DNA of 64,000 bases, from positions 25,082-89,081 of the forward strand of contig CAOLHI010006723.1 in the NCBI GenBank assembly GCA_948474755.1. The letters are read 5' to 3'. A program made the translations under genes and the position numbers. The stretch is from Ctenosaura bakeri. Its lineage: Eukaryota > Chordata > Lepidosauria > Squamata > Iguanidae. Shown here piece by piece: positions 10,918 through 23,387 of this stretch (positions within the stretch are counted from its first letter, which is position 1; each line of letters opens with the position of its first letter). A model generated the notes under the pieces. That model was given only the letters and a program-made list of their open reading frames with translations. It had not been told where the DNA came from and made no database searches.

Positions 10918-13900
10918 GCATTTAGTCTTGAGACTGTACAAAGTTTTGTTAACTTTCAATTTAGAGGGCGAGACTGTCAAAGAATGTATGATAACTTGGG
11001 TCAGAGATCTAAGTCGCAATATCTTGTTGGAAGAGAGTGAAACAATTTGGAACACCAATTAAAGTGCCGGAGCTGAAACAATATATCAACAAGTAGAGCA
11101 AGTACGAAAGTAGGGAGTGGCCCAAAGATAAAAAAATAAAAGCAATAAAAAGCATGCTGGCAAGAAGAAATAAGAAATATAAGAAAAGCAAAACAAGGGG
11201 TAAAACAAACAGAGTATCAAATGGAGGTTACTTCCTTGCCACCATCTTAGCTCCCATCCTCCCATCCGTAAATTTAACAACCCAAGGAGACAAAAGGGTT
11301 TGTTGGAACGAGAAGGCACAAGACACTATAAACTCCTTTTTAATGTCCCCTAATATTCTTCTATTAAGAGACCAACTTCTGACTCACCTTGATCACCTTC
11401 CCTTGGAATCTTTTAATAAATTAGTTCAAGAAATTAGAACTTTTGTGGTCAGCATTAAACCCATGTATCCAGCTACACAACCCAAATTTGATACCCAGCG
11501 TGTGTCACCCAGAAGTGTATTTTAGCAAAAGCTATAAGAAAATTAAGACAGGAAGACTCACAAGAAAATTACAGGCTCTATACACACCTTCAAAGACAGT
11601 ATAAGTATGAGTATTATTCCCAACTGTATGCTGACACTCAACATTGTGATACCCAACAACAACAAAAAAAAATGTACTTACAAAAAGCTAATATCACAAA
11701 GTTGATAGACAAGCAAAGAGATAAATTAAATCAATCCATTATTATAGGAGAAATATCTGAGGCAATTAAAAGGGCTAATTAGGAAAGGTCTCTGGACCTG
11801 ATGGATTCTCGGACACCTTCTACAAAACGTTTGAAAATGAGCTTATACTGCCACTGTATGAAACATTGAACCAAGTGGTAAATGCAGAGAAACCTCAGCC
11901 TTGGAAAACAGCAAATGTTACATTGATCCCTAAACAAGGGAAAGACACAACAATCTCACAAAATTATACACAATTTCATTGTTAAATCAGGGTTACAAAT
12001 TATTCAGTGCAATTCTGGCAGAAAGGCTAAAGAATATTCTTGTGGATTGGATTCATGAAGACCAGTCAGGCTTTTTACCCAGTCACCACATGAGAAACAA
12101 TGTCTGGACTTTGATAAACATTATACAACATTAGAAATCTCATCAGAATAAGAAAGTGGGACTGCTATTCTTAGATGCTGAAAAAGCATTCAACAACGTT
12201 TTCTGGTAATTCATGATTCATGTCCTCAAAAAGATGAACATTGGGAATAACTTTATTAAATGGATTCAAACAATTTATTCACAGCAGGAGGCCCATATAC
12301 TTGTCGACTTAGAGAAAACCTAAACCTGTAAAGTTGAAAAAGGAACCAGACAATGTTGCCCTCTTCCACCATGTATTTTTCAATTGTAATTGAGGCGCTT
12401 AATAATGTGATAAGGAATGATAAAGAAATACAAGGTTTAAAGATTGAAGGGACAACGTCTAAGCTCCAGGCATATGCGGACAACCTTGTCTTAATCCTAG
12501 GAAACCCTGTTCAATCAATACAGAAGCTTACTCAAATTTTGGAAGAATTTGGACAGATGGCAGGATTTAAGGTTAATCAAGATAAATCAGTAATACTAAC
12601 AAAAAATGTAACTGCAAAAAACGAGGAAGAATGGAAATCCAGAACAAAATTTAAAATTAAGAAAAAAATTAAATATTTAGGCATCTGGATAACTAAGAAT
12701 AATCAACAGCTATTTGAACGCAATTATTCGAGAATTTGGAAAGAGATCAAAAAAGATCTGATATCTTGGAATAAATTAAAATTATCATTGTTAGGGAAAA
12801 TGGCCGCTATAAAGATATGTACATTACCCAAGATGAATTTTCTTTTTCAAAATATTCCAATTATATTCAAATGAGATACTTTCCATCAATGGAAACAAGA
12901 TCTAACAAAATTAATTTGGGCCAGGAAGAAACCAAGAATAAAATGGCAGATCTCAGAGTAACAGGGGGTCTGAATCTACCTGATTTACAATTATATGCAT
13001 ATGCTAATACCCTAATTTGGATAACAGATTGGATTTTATTAGATAATAAAAGATTACTGCTCCTAGGAGGAGCAGATTTAACTAATGGATGGTATTCATA
13101 TGTATGCTATCTTAAAAAGAATCCTGACAAAAAATTCTGTGAACACCCAGTAAGAAATTTGCTATTTAAAATCTAGTCCAAATATAAACCCCAGTTTTCT
13201 CCACAAGTGCCATTATGGGTGTCCCCACAGGAAGCCTTTTATCATTTGTTAAATAAGCCTCAAAATAATTGGTGGACATATTAAAAGCTATTAAAATTTC
13301 AAGGCAATGAACCAATTTTAAAAACTATAGAAGAATTGTCAGCAGAAAGAATAAATTGCCCTTGGTTTTTATATTTGCAGCTATATACTAGATTTAAACA
13401 AGACAAGAAGGAAGAACAAATAAGTAACTCTCTTTCAGAGTTGGATGTCATCTTAGAGGCCGGCAAAAAAACATATTACAGCCAAATTTTAAAGGCTCAT
13501 CTTAAAATGGGAATTAGAACACGAGACTGTTAAAAGCAGTATAATAAAAGGGGCTCAAGATGTTGGATATCCACTTCAGTTTGATAATTGGTTACAGGCT
13601 TGGAGAGATTTAAACTTTTCAGCCTGTCAATCATTTAAAGAAAATTATTACAAGATGTTATATAGATGGTATCCAACTCCAGTTAAGATTGGCCAAAATT
13701 AAAGAGGGGGGAATGAAAACGGTTGGAAATGCAAATCTGAAAGAGGCTCGTTTTACCACTGCAGATAGAACTGCAAGAAAGCAAAGAAATATTGGAAGAC
13801 TAAACATATAGAAATAACAAAAATTATAAGGAAGAATTTTCCAACGAAACCTGAACTGTATTTGTTAAATATGTTTAATGTAATTGAGAATCATGTTGCG

Positions 13901-14952
13901 AAATGGCACAAGAAACTAATACTCAATCTGATAATCAAAGCCAGAATTCTTTATGCGAAAACATGGAAAAGGAGAATCTCCCACCATAGATTCATGGCTT
14001 AGAGATATTTATGAAGTATTAGAAATTGATAAAACGACAATGCTGGTGAATGATAAATCACTGGATAATTTTAGGAATCAGTGGGGAGACCTAATCACAT
14101 ATTTTGGTGAGAAATGGGGAAAACTTTTGTTATAGCTTTTAGGGAATGACTTAGATAACATGCTACATGTTCATATTCAGTTTTGACCTCCTTTATTTTC
14201 CTTTATTTTGATTATTTCATGTCAGGAGAATATTTAGTCTGCAATTTCTACATGATACTCTATGTCAATGTTAATCTTTGTAAATAGGTAGTATATGTAA
14301 ATGATAATAATACTAAATACTCCCAAAAAGGTAGAAAAGAACTTTTTGGTGCATTTGTGGATCTCAGCTCTTCCTTTGACCTTATGGACAGAGATCACCT
14401 CTGGGAAGAGTTAGCTGCCACTAATATTGTTAGAATGCTGCTCTCTTTAATCCAGTAGTTACACACAAATATTTCCCTTAGGATTAGACACGAGGCAAAT
14501 GGTCTTTTATCTGATATTATCCCTACAAATAGAGGAGTTCATCAGGGATGTCTTCTGGCTCCCTTTTTATTCATCTTTTATATAAATGATGTCTTCAAAG
14601 AACTGACTGGACCAGAATGCTTCCTCGTTTCCATTCAAGATGTTAAACTCTCAGTTCTCTTGTATGCTGATGACATAATTTTGATCTCTTCCACCTTGAT
14701 ATGGGACCACTCTAAAACCAAAGTAATGGTCTTTAGGAAGAAGAGAAAATCACACAGTTGGAGGTTAAATGCAAATTCCATAGAAGAGCAACCTCATTTT
14801 AAATATCTGGGTTTCGGTTTTAACTCAAAATTGTCATAGAAAACTCACTTCCATGCAGTTAAACTGCCATCCTCCCATTCTATTCATTCCTCATTGAGGT
14901 TTTATAGATTCTATGAGGGAATTTGGTTGCTTCTATTTTCGAGGTCTTCCAG
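10918..14952 (+). mobile_element. host non-L1 LINE with L1 nested in it (composite copy 1)
   Basis: Host LINE sequence at 10918-11600 includes the linker between endonuclease and reverse transcriptase, open at 11154-11525. It resumes at 14330-14952 with palm motifs (FVDLSSSFDLMD, LLYADD). Between them is an L1 ORF2 (about 11601-14314) with many frameshifts: open pieces at 12353-12874 (AYADN), 12817-13176, 13336-13533 and 13953-14135. Relative to the homologous composite at 31908-38147, about 1.37 kb is deleted at 11600, removing the 3' side of the host segment and the L1 5' part. The AAATACTCCCAAAAA target sequence survives at 14315-14329. Confidence 0.75.
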
Positions 14953-15595
14953 AAGAAAATTATGCAGAATATGCAGAAATATGCAGAAAATCTTGAAACT
15001 CACTTGAATTAGTACCAGAATTTTTCTTATTAGGAATTTTGGGATCTGAGAAAAGGATGGATTTTCATACTCGAAGACTAGCATGGCATTTGATTGTGGC
15101 AGCCAGACTGGTTTATGCAAGGCACTGGAAATCGCCTACCATCCCCACAACTGATGAATGGTAGGAAAAAGTCACTGAAATTGCAAAGATGGACAAAATG
15201 ACTTACAGATTAGAAAATAAGAGGGCCAGCAAATTTCATAAGGCATGGGAGTTGTTTACAACGTTTCTCAAAAGCAAAAAAATTCCAAATAACAGCTTCC
15301 ATTGCTGATTCCTTAATACTTTCTGTTTGCGGAAGGAGATCAAAGTGTGTTTTTCCTTTTTATTTCTATTTTACTCCCCCTTTTGGTTTTTTATTTTCGG
15401 TTTCAAGGGGGAAACATGGTGTGTCTAAAAGGCTTAAATGTAATTCAAACACAATCTATTTTTCTTCATTTTCATATGTTAACTTGGTTCATGTTGGTTC
15501 TCCCCGGGTAATGCTGTGGTGGGAGGATGAAGAAGAATAAGATCTGATGTTTATTGGCTCTTTTGGTTGCTTAGGGATGTGAAGGATTACCACAG
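14953..15595 (+). mobile_element. outer L1 3' part (composite copy 1)
   Basis: C-terminal L1 ORF2 sequence (PEFFLLGILGSEK, WHLIVAARLVYARHW) followed by a 3' UTR. It ends abruptly at ACCACAG, joined directly to intron-unit sequence GTTCAAGCAAACATGG. The homologous composite continues for nearly 2 kb at this point (38850-40800), so copy 1 carries a deletion. Confidence 0.7.
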
Positions 15596-18525
15596 GTTCA
15601 AGCAAACATGGCCACCAACAAACTCTTTCAAATATTAGTATTATGCTTTTGAAACTGGAAAATTACTTGTTGGTTCAAACAGAATAGTGATGTGGAGCTA
15701 AAAAAGGGGACACAAGGACTTAGTCCTATCTTGTGAAAATTGCTATGGCATTTGATTCCGTTTCAGTGGACAAATATCACCCACAATATGTACAGGATCC
15801 AACAGGAATTTGAAGCGCATCTTCAAAGTGCAGGATCAAACCACGATGACGGTGGCTGTGTTCACATATCATAATGGATGGTCATATAAACCTGTTTAAT
15901 CCTACAAAGGAGATTAACTAAATCTTAAAGAATGTAAAAAAATAAGAATCAAAAACCAAGAGGACGGATGTAAAAAAAACCTGCTTCTGAATCCACAAGT
16001 TGTCTATGAAACCTGGAGAGCTGAGGTATGTTTTGAAAAAGTCTACATGCAAAAGAAAGTAGCAAGTTGAGTTCAGTTCTTATGTAAGTCTGTCTCAAGA
16101 TACCAAAAACACTTAAACCATAAATCTTTGTAACAACTGAGATTAAGAGCCGATTAATTGTCCTGTATTACCATATACACTCATGTATTAGTTGACTTCA
16201 TGTATAGGATGCAGCTGAACATTTCCAACATAATGGGAATGGATGAAGCACTCAGACCTGATGGCCTGCGTGCAGACACTATAAGATAATGTAATTATAA
16301 ATATTGCCACATTGCACCTGTGAGAAACTTGTAAGAAGGTACAATATTGAAAATGGAACAATTCTTGGTCTGGACGAATCAATTGATTCAAAGTATAAAT
16401 CCCACAGTCACTCCTTCCATGAAAATAGTTTTTTAATATTCTTCCAATTAAGTAGTGTCACCATACATCCTCTTTTTCTCAAGCATGTTCTCTTTCTGGG
16501 GAATTTTAAAATGCCTGCTGCCGCTACGCCTCCTGCACCATCAATGCTGCCTCCTTACTGCCATCTCAACAGATCCATTGAGAGTCCTTTTAGGAAAAGG
16601 GATGGAGGCTGACCTGACAGAGTGCTCAGAGAAATAGAGGTGGCAACTTGGGACTGGGAGAGAAGAGAAATAGACAAGAAGAAGAAGTTGAGCTAGCCAA
16701 GTGAGGCAGCCAAGACGCCTCTGGCTACACAGACGTGATGGAACAAGGTTCCATCAAGGTTCCTTGATGGGGTGGGAACAGGAGATAGGGAAGGCAAAAT
16801 TGTTGTTATTACAATGCAGTGAAGGTTAGTAACATTTCTGATAGCATGTTATCACAACTTATATAGTAGATGCATTTAAAGTGAGAGCACTCTTGGCAAT
16901 TGATGAATTAAAGTAGCTAGTTGGTAAATGTGTCCTCTTTTTTTTTGTTTGCAAAATATGGACTCCTAAACTTACATTACCAATTCAGTTAGGTTAGCAT
17001 AGACATCTGGATTTAATTGCAATCGACAAATTATTGCACACCAGTCCATCCTTCTATAAATTAATAAAACTAAAGTCAGCTCATAAAAAAGGAGGTGCCA
17101 AATAAGTTGGTCCAAACATTTCCCAAGAAGAAGTATCTGAATGAGACCACATCAACCAGTGATGATAAAGACTCCAGAGATATTTCAATAAGCAGTGTAG
17201 ACAAATTCATTTTCATAATTTCAGTAATATCCAGAGGAACTAATAAGCCCAAATGCCCAAAACCTTCTGGACAGCATTGAACCTGCCAATTTGCAAAAAA
17301 CCCAGAGGAACATTAGCTCCAACAGGCATAGCCTCAGGATGTCCCTGATCAGATGTTAGATTCCTCATAAATTAATTTCTGTGGTCCATATTACAACTGA
17401 GAGCTACATATTCAAGACCCTTTCCACACCAAGATTGCATCCCAGCATGGAGGCGTGAGAGGAGTGGGACCATAACAACGCTTCTGCATGATGTCATCGC
17501 AGTTCCACCCTTCTCCCACTGCCAGCCAGCGCGATCACAGGGTAAATCACTGACAGAGTTTTTGCCTCAATGACCCCGCCATTGCGCACCACTCCCACCT
17601 TCTTGGCCATGTGGAAGGGAAGGAACCATGATGAAGGCACTTCCTGCCCCTGGGCAGCATGGGAAAGAGCCTGATTGCATTGCAGAAGGTAGGCATGTGT
17701 CAGTCACGCTAACTTCCCCAGGAAGCCAGTCAGGTGTGGAGGGAAGTGTTCATGTTGTGCTCCCTCTTCAGCAAAGGCACGAACAGGATGGCAACCAGAG
17801 GACAACGGGATCAGGTAGCATGCAGAAATGGTCTGAGTTAGGACAGGTAGATATCTGATTTATTTAGCATCTCATAGAGAAGATTACACTTCTTAAAAAA
17901 AATTAATCTGTAAATCAAAAATTCCTTTTGCCTGTATTATTTTCTAATTCCTTCTGCTCCACTTCAATAGGCAAACCCTTCATATATTCACAAAATCTCT
18001 GTCTCACACTATGACCAGACAACCTGGTGGTCTTATCTTATCCCTATTGGCTCCTGTAAATGGGCTCGGCCACATTTTTGTCCACTGAAACAGAATGAAA
18101 TCCCGTAGCAATTTTCACAAGAGACTGCTGAGTACCTATATCCCCTTATGTAGCTCCACATCACTATTCTGTTTGAACCAATTACTCATTTTCCAGTTTC
18201 AAAAACACAATGCTACAATTGGAAAGAGTTTACTGATCAAAGAAGCAGCATTGGGACAAGCAGTGTGCAAGGACTTTATGAGAGAAATGCATCATTTAGA
18301 TACATTCAACAGTTTTTTAAATCAGAATTGGTTTCCATATATGTCCTCCCCCTGATAACTGCCATATTATAAAACAAACAGTGAAGACGGGCTTTGATCT
18401 CCAACTTGCCATTCCACCTATCCATCTGCCAATCATTAGAAATAACAAAAAAGGATATGCATAGATGAACATTGTGGATGTGCACACTAAAAATATCAGA
18501 AATGGAATTGGGAACAGGTTCTTAC
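15596..18525 (-). other. intron unit downstream of exon copy 2
   Basis: Non-coding sequence transcribed after exon copy 2 if that exon is used. Homologous to 40800-43543 and in part to 25290-26183, 51480-55464 and 59930-60530. It holds a MITE at 17415-17833. I saw no UGT exon 2-like coding block (the FVGG motif region) in it, although a 149-bp exon could be missed by eye. Confidence 0.6.
17415..17833. mobile_element. Harbinger-like MITE in the intron unit
   Basis: Terminal repeats GACCCTTTCCACACC and GCAGAAATGGTC, flanked by TCA and TGA, compatible with a decayed TNA target duplication. The orthologous copy at 42465-42882 has clean TGA flanks, so this insertion predates duplication of the unit. 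Confidence 0.65.
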
Positions 18526-19246
18526 CTAGAACATCCCTGTAATATTTGTTCCAGTCTTTGAAGAGAAAATGATGGAACAAGATGTCTTGTGAAAGATAAA
18601 GAATCATGTTTGACATCTTCTCTGTGACAGACATCCTGTCTGTTAGCCCTCCCAAGCTGGCAGGCACATAAGATGGAGGAGATGGGAGACCACCACAGAG
18701 ACGTTCCATTGTGTTTCCAAAAGAGAAACATAATGAATATATAAATGGAACATGAAGCTTTTCAGCAAGCAGTTCCCCACAAGGCATCACTGGATCTGAA
18801 ATAAGGACATCAAGATGAGTAGACTTCAATTTTTGTAGCAGCTTCTCATTCAACACAACCCTATCACAGAAAGATTTCTGAAAGTAGAACAACTTCATCA
18901 TAAAGTCATAGAACCAGATGGGAAATTCCCAGAAAGGTTTTTCATGCTTCACATAAGACCATGAATGGAAGAAGTCCTCCAGCACAGAATCCCAGTCTTC
19001 CTTAGAGAATGGACCTGGGATCACTTTTGTTTGAAACAGGGAAGATTCATTTGAGTTAGGGCCCCGGTAGAAGGAAGGCAGTAGCACTAACACTTGGTGG
19101 CCCCTGGCTGTGAGCTCACGAAGTATAAATTTTATATTGATCCAGTGGCTATGGTCAGCTGGCGAGACAAGGACATGCCCACTAGAAGCTGGGCCCAAAA
19201 GGAACACCTTTATGAAGGGCACAATCAGCACCCATTTGACAGACAT
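18526..19246 (-). CDS. UGT2-like alternative first exon, copy 2 (open)
   Basis: N-terminal half of a UDP-glucuronosyltransferase 2 (UGT2A/2B-like), a microsomal enzyme that transfers glucuronic acid to lipophilic aglycones. From the ATG (19246) to the splice donor CTAG|GTAAG (exon end 18526) it is 721 bp, i.e. 240 codons plus one base, the size and phase of mammalian UGT2 exon 1. It starts MSVKW like mammalian UGT2B proteins. A hydrophobic signal peptide (about 1-23) is followed by HVLVSPADHSHW with catalytic His34, an NES sequon at 66, Asp151 in the SDPVMPCGELLAEK motif, and GLTDRMS. Residue 28 is Ser where copies 3 and 4 have Trp. The open frame continues 70 codons past the donor; this is intron. 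The nucleotide-sugar-binding half must come from downstream exons outside the window. Confidence 0.9.
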
Positions 19247-19324
19247 CTTTCCACTGGGTTAATGGCGTGGCAAAAGAAACTACTAGGCTCTTACAAGGAA
19301 CTCCTGCATTTCAAAACTATTCAA

Positions 19325-19334
19325 AATGTTTAAC
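19325..19334 (-). promoter_or_regulatory. altered HNF1-like site upstream of exon copy 2
   Basis: Minus strand reads GTTAAACATT, one mismatch from the GTTAATCATT of copies 1 and 3. It is about 80 bp from the ATG; spacing is shorter because 13 bp next to the start codon are missing relative to copy 3. Regulatory role inferred. Confidence 0.35.
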
Positions 19335-20760
19335 TTTCGTCACTCCTTGGCATGCACACTATCAAGAAAATGATGGACTTTGTGCTCGGGCAAAGTCCTC
19401 TCAGAGATCACACAGTTTGATTTTGTTCAGAAGGAAGAACATACAATTACTATTCCACCTGCTAGAAATTAAGAATCATCTTTTGTGTTTAAAGTACTAC
19501 TTTATCTGCAATATCTACTGTAGTTAATATTAAAAAACAAAATTCAGGTAACAGATAAATCCACAGGACTTAGAACATTCTTTTGATATTGTTTACCATC
19601 CAAATGTCCGACTGGGAATATGCTCCACATTTGCACAGTACCATGTGGGTGCGAGGCCCTGCGCAAGCGCAGAAGGGTCGAGGTTGCCCCCAAGCAATAA
19701 CAGATGCACAAAATTCTCTTCCCCTTAGATAGTGAATTGCATGAGGGTCTATGATGTCACTATGAAGAAGGGCTAAATTATTCATCTCCTTGGCCAGAGG
19801 AAATCTAAATTAACAAAGCCTTTGGAATGCTATGCAAGCCCTAGGAGAAAAGAATCTAAACCTTTTATGTTCAACTGGACCTTAACTATTAATACCTGTT
19901 ATTGTTAACGTTTGTGTATTGCATAATTAACTGTGGTGTTTGTTTTATTATTGCATTGTTAACTTTATAATTCATTTTTGTGTCATTCATGTGTTAACTG
20001 TATTTGGTTTTAAGATAAATTGGGAGCTGCAGTGGGTTCCCCATTGGGAGGAATGCAAGGAGATATATTAAAGAAAGAAAGAAATATTCTCCATGTAGCA
20101 AGAGTAATACAAGGTGCTGAGTTTATTTGTTACACAATAAAACTTTGCTGTTTTATTTTCCACATCTCTATTAGGACATATATTTTGACAAATACTGAGG
20201 AGAAACAGTTCTGCATTGCCAAACTGAAGATAACATTCAGCACATCTGCTTGTGCAGTACGTGGTCACCAATATCTTGGTCCAAAATGAAAATCAGGATA
20301 TTTACAGCAATATATTGCCAAAGATACCAAGAAATCCAAAGTGGATTCAAAAGGAGATGGTCAAAGAAGAAAAGAAGAAATATTGAAAATCTAAGAATGA
20401 GGACTAATAATACACAATACTATTGGGGCGGGAATGTCAGAAAGATTCTTTACATTTGCAGAAACAGTTCAAAACAAGGCTCCGAAAGAAGTCATCACAC
20501 AAATTCTGTAATAAACAGAGAACAAAGAAAAAATTGATTAATAAAGGTGATGATCCCCAACAAATTAACGTAAAGAATAAAACACAGAGAAAACTGGAAA
20601 GGATCCTCAAACTAGAAGAGATTAAGGACCCATGGACAGAATCACTTCGTAATAGTAATTAGAAGAAGAAGGTCGTTATTAAATGTCCTCCTAAGTCAGT
20701 GTTGCTATATGACCAGATAGAGCACCATCTAAACCCTCCCTTAGAAACAGTTGGAACCTG

Positions 20761-20983
20761 GGGCCCTATCGCACCATGCAATTATAGTGCTACTATTTCA
20801 CTTTAACTGCTATGGTTCTATCCTATGGAATCCTGGGAATTTGAAGTTTAGGGAGGGGATTTAGAAATCTCAGCCAGAGTGCTCTAGTGCCTCACCAGAC
20901 TACAGACCCCAGGATTCCATAGGTTACAGACATGACAGTTAAAGTGGAATAATATCACTATAACTCTGTAACATGAATGCACC
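20761..20983. mobile_element. foldback MITE, unit copy
   Basis: Same element and position as 8881-9100, with GGGCCCTATCGCACCATG at the left and ACATGAATGCAC at the right as diverged terminal arms and inner arms around ATCCTATGGAATCC. Confidence 0.6.
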
Positions 20984-21289
20984 TCTGGTGATGATTCCAC
21001 CTGAGTTAGTATTTGTAAATTATTCTCAGCCTCGGAGCTTTTTCATTCAGACTGAGTTAATATTACACCTCCTACATGTTTTAAATGAGGCATCTCTAGG
21101 AGAATTGCCTTTTCAGCATATTGTTTTCATGGAATATTTACGTTTTCATGGACTTAAAATTGAGGGAAAAATTGAGCTGAACTTAAATAAGGCAGTTTAT
21201 TTAAGTTTGAGATGCAAGCAAAACTTATATGAGAGGACAATTTGTAAAAAAAATAAATGGTTCTAGATTGAAAAAAAGAGAGAGAAACT

Positions 21290-21473
21290 AAAAAGAGGAA
21301 GTTGGACTAAGAGCCTGGAGGCCAGAGTTCGATTCCCCACTCAGCTATGGAAACACACTGGGTCACCTTGGATGCATCACACACTCTCAACCCCAGAAAA
21401 CCCCATTAGGGCCACCTTAGAATCTCTATGAGTTTGAAATGACTTGAAGGCACACAGCAACAAACAACAATGG
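21290..21473 (+). mobile_element. tRNA-derived SINE with CAA-rich tail
   Basis: Tail ends CACAGCAACAAACAACAA. The B-box-like GAGTTCGATTCCCC and the conserved GGGTCACCTTGGATGCATCAC body match a common squamate SINE family, seen again at 46890-47052 and 60907-61113. The copy at 46890 lies in the same unit position, so it is shared by duplication. Confidence 0.75.
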
Positions 21474-22906
21474 AGGAAACTAAGGCATGTGTAACTGGTG
21501 AGGTTAGTCTTCTCTAGGAATGGCTATAACTGGTGCATTAGCCTAAACTGGGCAAATGTACCCAGGCCCTAGTTACCACCTGTTTGGGACAAAGGGATAT
21601 CTAGAAGTATTCCCAGATTCGATACCTGCATCTTCCAGGTGAGTACACTCGAATCAAGAAGAGGTTCAACACCTACTCCTGAATCAGCATTTTCTCCATC
21701 AAGCACCAGATTAACCTACAGGTCTTCTGCCAATGTCAAGACCTTCACTGATCCCAGACAACTCAGGATTTTTTCAAGACTTCCCAGAAATCAGACTAGA
21801 ACAAAAAGGCAGATGTCATCAAGATGTACCCACAAACTCCAAATGACTTCTCTCAGAGTATTCTTGTACACAATGGAACTGGAACCACTGCAAAATGTTG
21901 TTCCCAAGTTCTGCATCAGACCCATAATCCAGAAAGATAACATGGCTGAAGGTGATGGAAACCACTGAATTAATCCAGCTGAATAAATTCTCACCTTTTC
22001 CAATTCCTAAAGGAATTTGCCCACCACAGTAAACAAAGCTTTCTATTCCAAAGCAATGTCTGAAGCCACACTTAAAAGAACTACACAATCAGAATAACCT
22101 TGTAACACCTGGACTTGGGAGGCACCATGTATTGCCGTACTTTCCTGAAAACTGAGTATCTGAGAATGGCTGATACTTGGCATCCAATGAACCTTGCCCA
22201 CTGTGTCTTTAAATAATCTGTCATCACAGAAAGAGTTACTAACTACCTGCTCACAGTTAGACTACCAAAACTCTCCAGCTATTTTACCAGTCATAATTAA
22301 TATGAGTCTAATATTCATGTGACAGACCTCACTTTACCATGGATTTGGTCAGTATCTTCAGGCTGCCCCACTGTAAAGTATGATATCTTGTCAACCACTG
22401 GGTATCCTGTATTCAGACCCTGACAATTCAATGGGATATTAAGTGCTCTTATTTGAAAAATGTCATATTATTGCAATGTTTAATTAGAATCATTATGAGT
22501 TTTCCTCTGCTTGCACTCCAGCCACCCCTTAGCTCTTTCCATGGCTTTTGGATGTTACTTTTTAAAAAAGTAATTTCTTATGTAATTTATTTAAAATCCC
22601 AGAAAACTAATTTGTTGACATATCAAGGGCTTTTGGTAACTCATGTTGTTCATTGCTTTGACTGTTCCTTTAGGAAATCCAACCAGACTGCCTCTAAAAT
22701 GCCTCAAAAGATACTTTAATCACCTTGAAAAGTAACTAAAAATAAGATAACAGCAAACATTGTCTGTTAAGCTAAATTCATGTATGTCATTCCTATTTGT
22801 TACATGAGTTTTGAAACTTCACTTCATTACACGCTTGTTAGCAGAAGAGATAATTAATTATGGATACTACGTTATTTGCAACTTGGGACTTCAGGTTATG
22901 ACTATC
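21474..22906. other. unit sequence, no gene
   Basis: Homologous to 47053-49720 once the MITEs there are removed. Small open frames on both strands are not conserved in the homologous copy. Nothing else recognised. Confidence 0.6.
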
Positions 22907-23050
22907 CATAGAATCATTGAGCTGGAAGAGATCACAAGGACCATCAAGTCCTATCCCCTGGCATGCAGGAATACAAACACAAAGGGCATTCAGCAAATGC
23001 CCATCCAGGCTCCATTTAAAAGCCTCCAAAGTGTCAGAGAGTGCCTATTT
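22907..23050 (-). mobile_element. CR1 LINE 3' fragment
   Basis: AGAATCATTGAGCTGGAAGAG then ACCATCAAGTCCTA is the reverse complement of the CR1 3' end. The homologous insertion at 49722 begins with the repeated AGAATCAT tail typical of CR1. Confidence 0.75.
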
Positions 23051-23387
23051 GCATTGGAGAAGTGGTGCTGATTAAGGAGCAAGGCACATGGCTTGAGGGA
23101 AAATAAACTAAAGTTTTATTATAGGAACTCCATACAAAGATAAGACAGTTACAGGGTACAATTTAGTCTAGCTGCATTCTCAGGGAGGACTGAGAAGAGA
23201 GAGAGAGAGGAAGGGTCTTGAGAAGGAGCAAGGAGACATCCCTAAGAGCATCACTTTATATCACAGGAGGATCAGAATAGGTAAAGACAAGAGGGAGGAC
23301 ATTTCAGGTCACCCTAACTAAGTACCTCTGTTACTGCTGTCCCATTGTGAGGCATTCTGGGTTTTTCAGTGCTAAGCATTGTTGCAC
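23051..23387 (-). mobile_element. probable solo LTR (boundaries approximate)
   Basis: Separates two CR1 segments. Read on the minus strand it has a TATAAAG-like box (near 23260) upstream of AATAAAA (near 23115), the order expected of an LTR. The ends and target duplication could not be fixed. Confidence 0.4.

Larger units (their letters stand above)
19247..21285. other. 5' flank and unit sequence of exon copy 2, uninterrupted
   Basis: The cleanest version of the unit, with no LINE at the points where 1067-3008 and 3236-8434 are inserted in unit 1. It is useful as an empty-site reference. Contains the foldback MITE copy at 20761-20983. No gene seen. Confidence 0.7.

Noticed and set aside
17095..17360. 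Possible UGT exon 2 in the intron unit (GC-balanced text conserved at 42120-42420).
   Set aside because: Read on the minus strand it has in-frame stops and lacks the FVGG and PLPKE motifs; conservation is explained by the segmental duplication.
18317..18525. Continuation of the UGT open frame past the donor as real coding sequence.
   Set aside because: The read-through is shared between copies only because the intron was duplicated with the exon. A consensus GTAAG donor precedes it, and no UGT2 protein has such a tail.
18526..19246. Assignment of the exons to UGT1A.
   Set aside because: UGT1A first exons are about 860 bp and extend through the region that is exon 2 in UGT2. Here the donor falls at 721 bp after the DVLG residues, and the MSVKW start and PCGELLAE text are UGT2-like.
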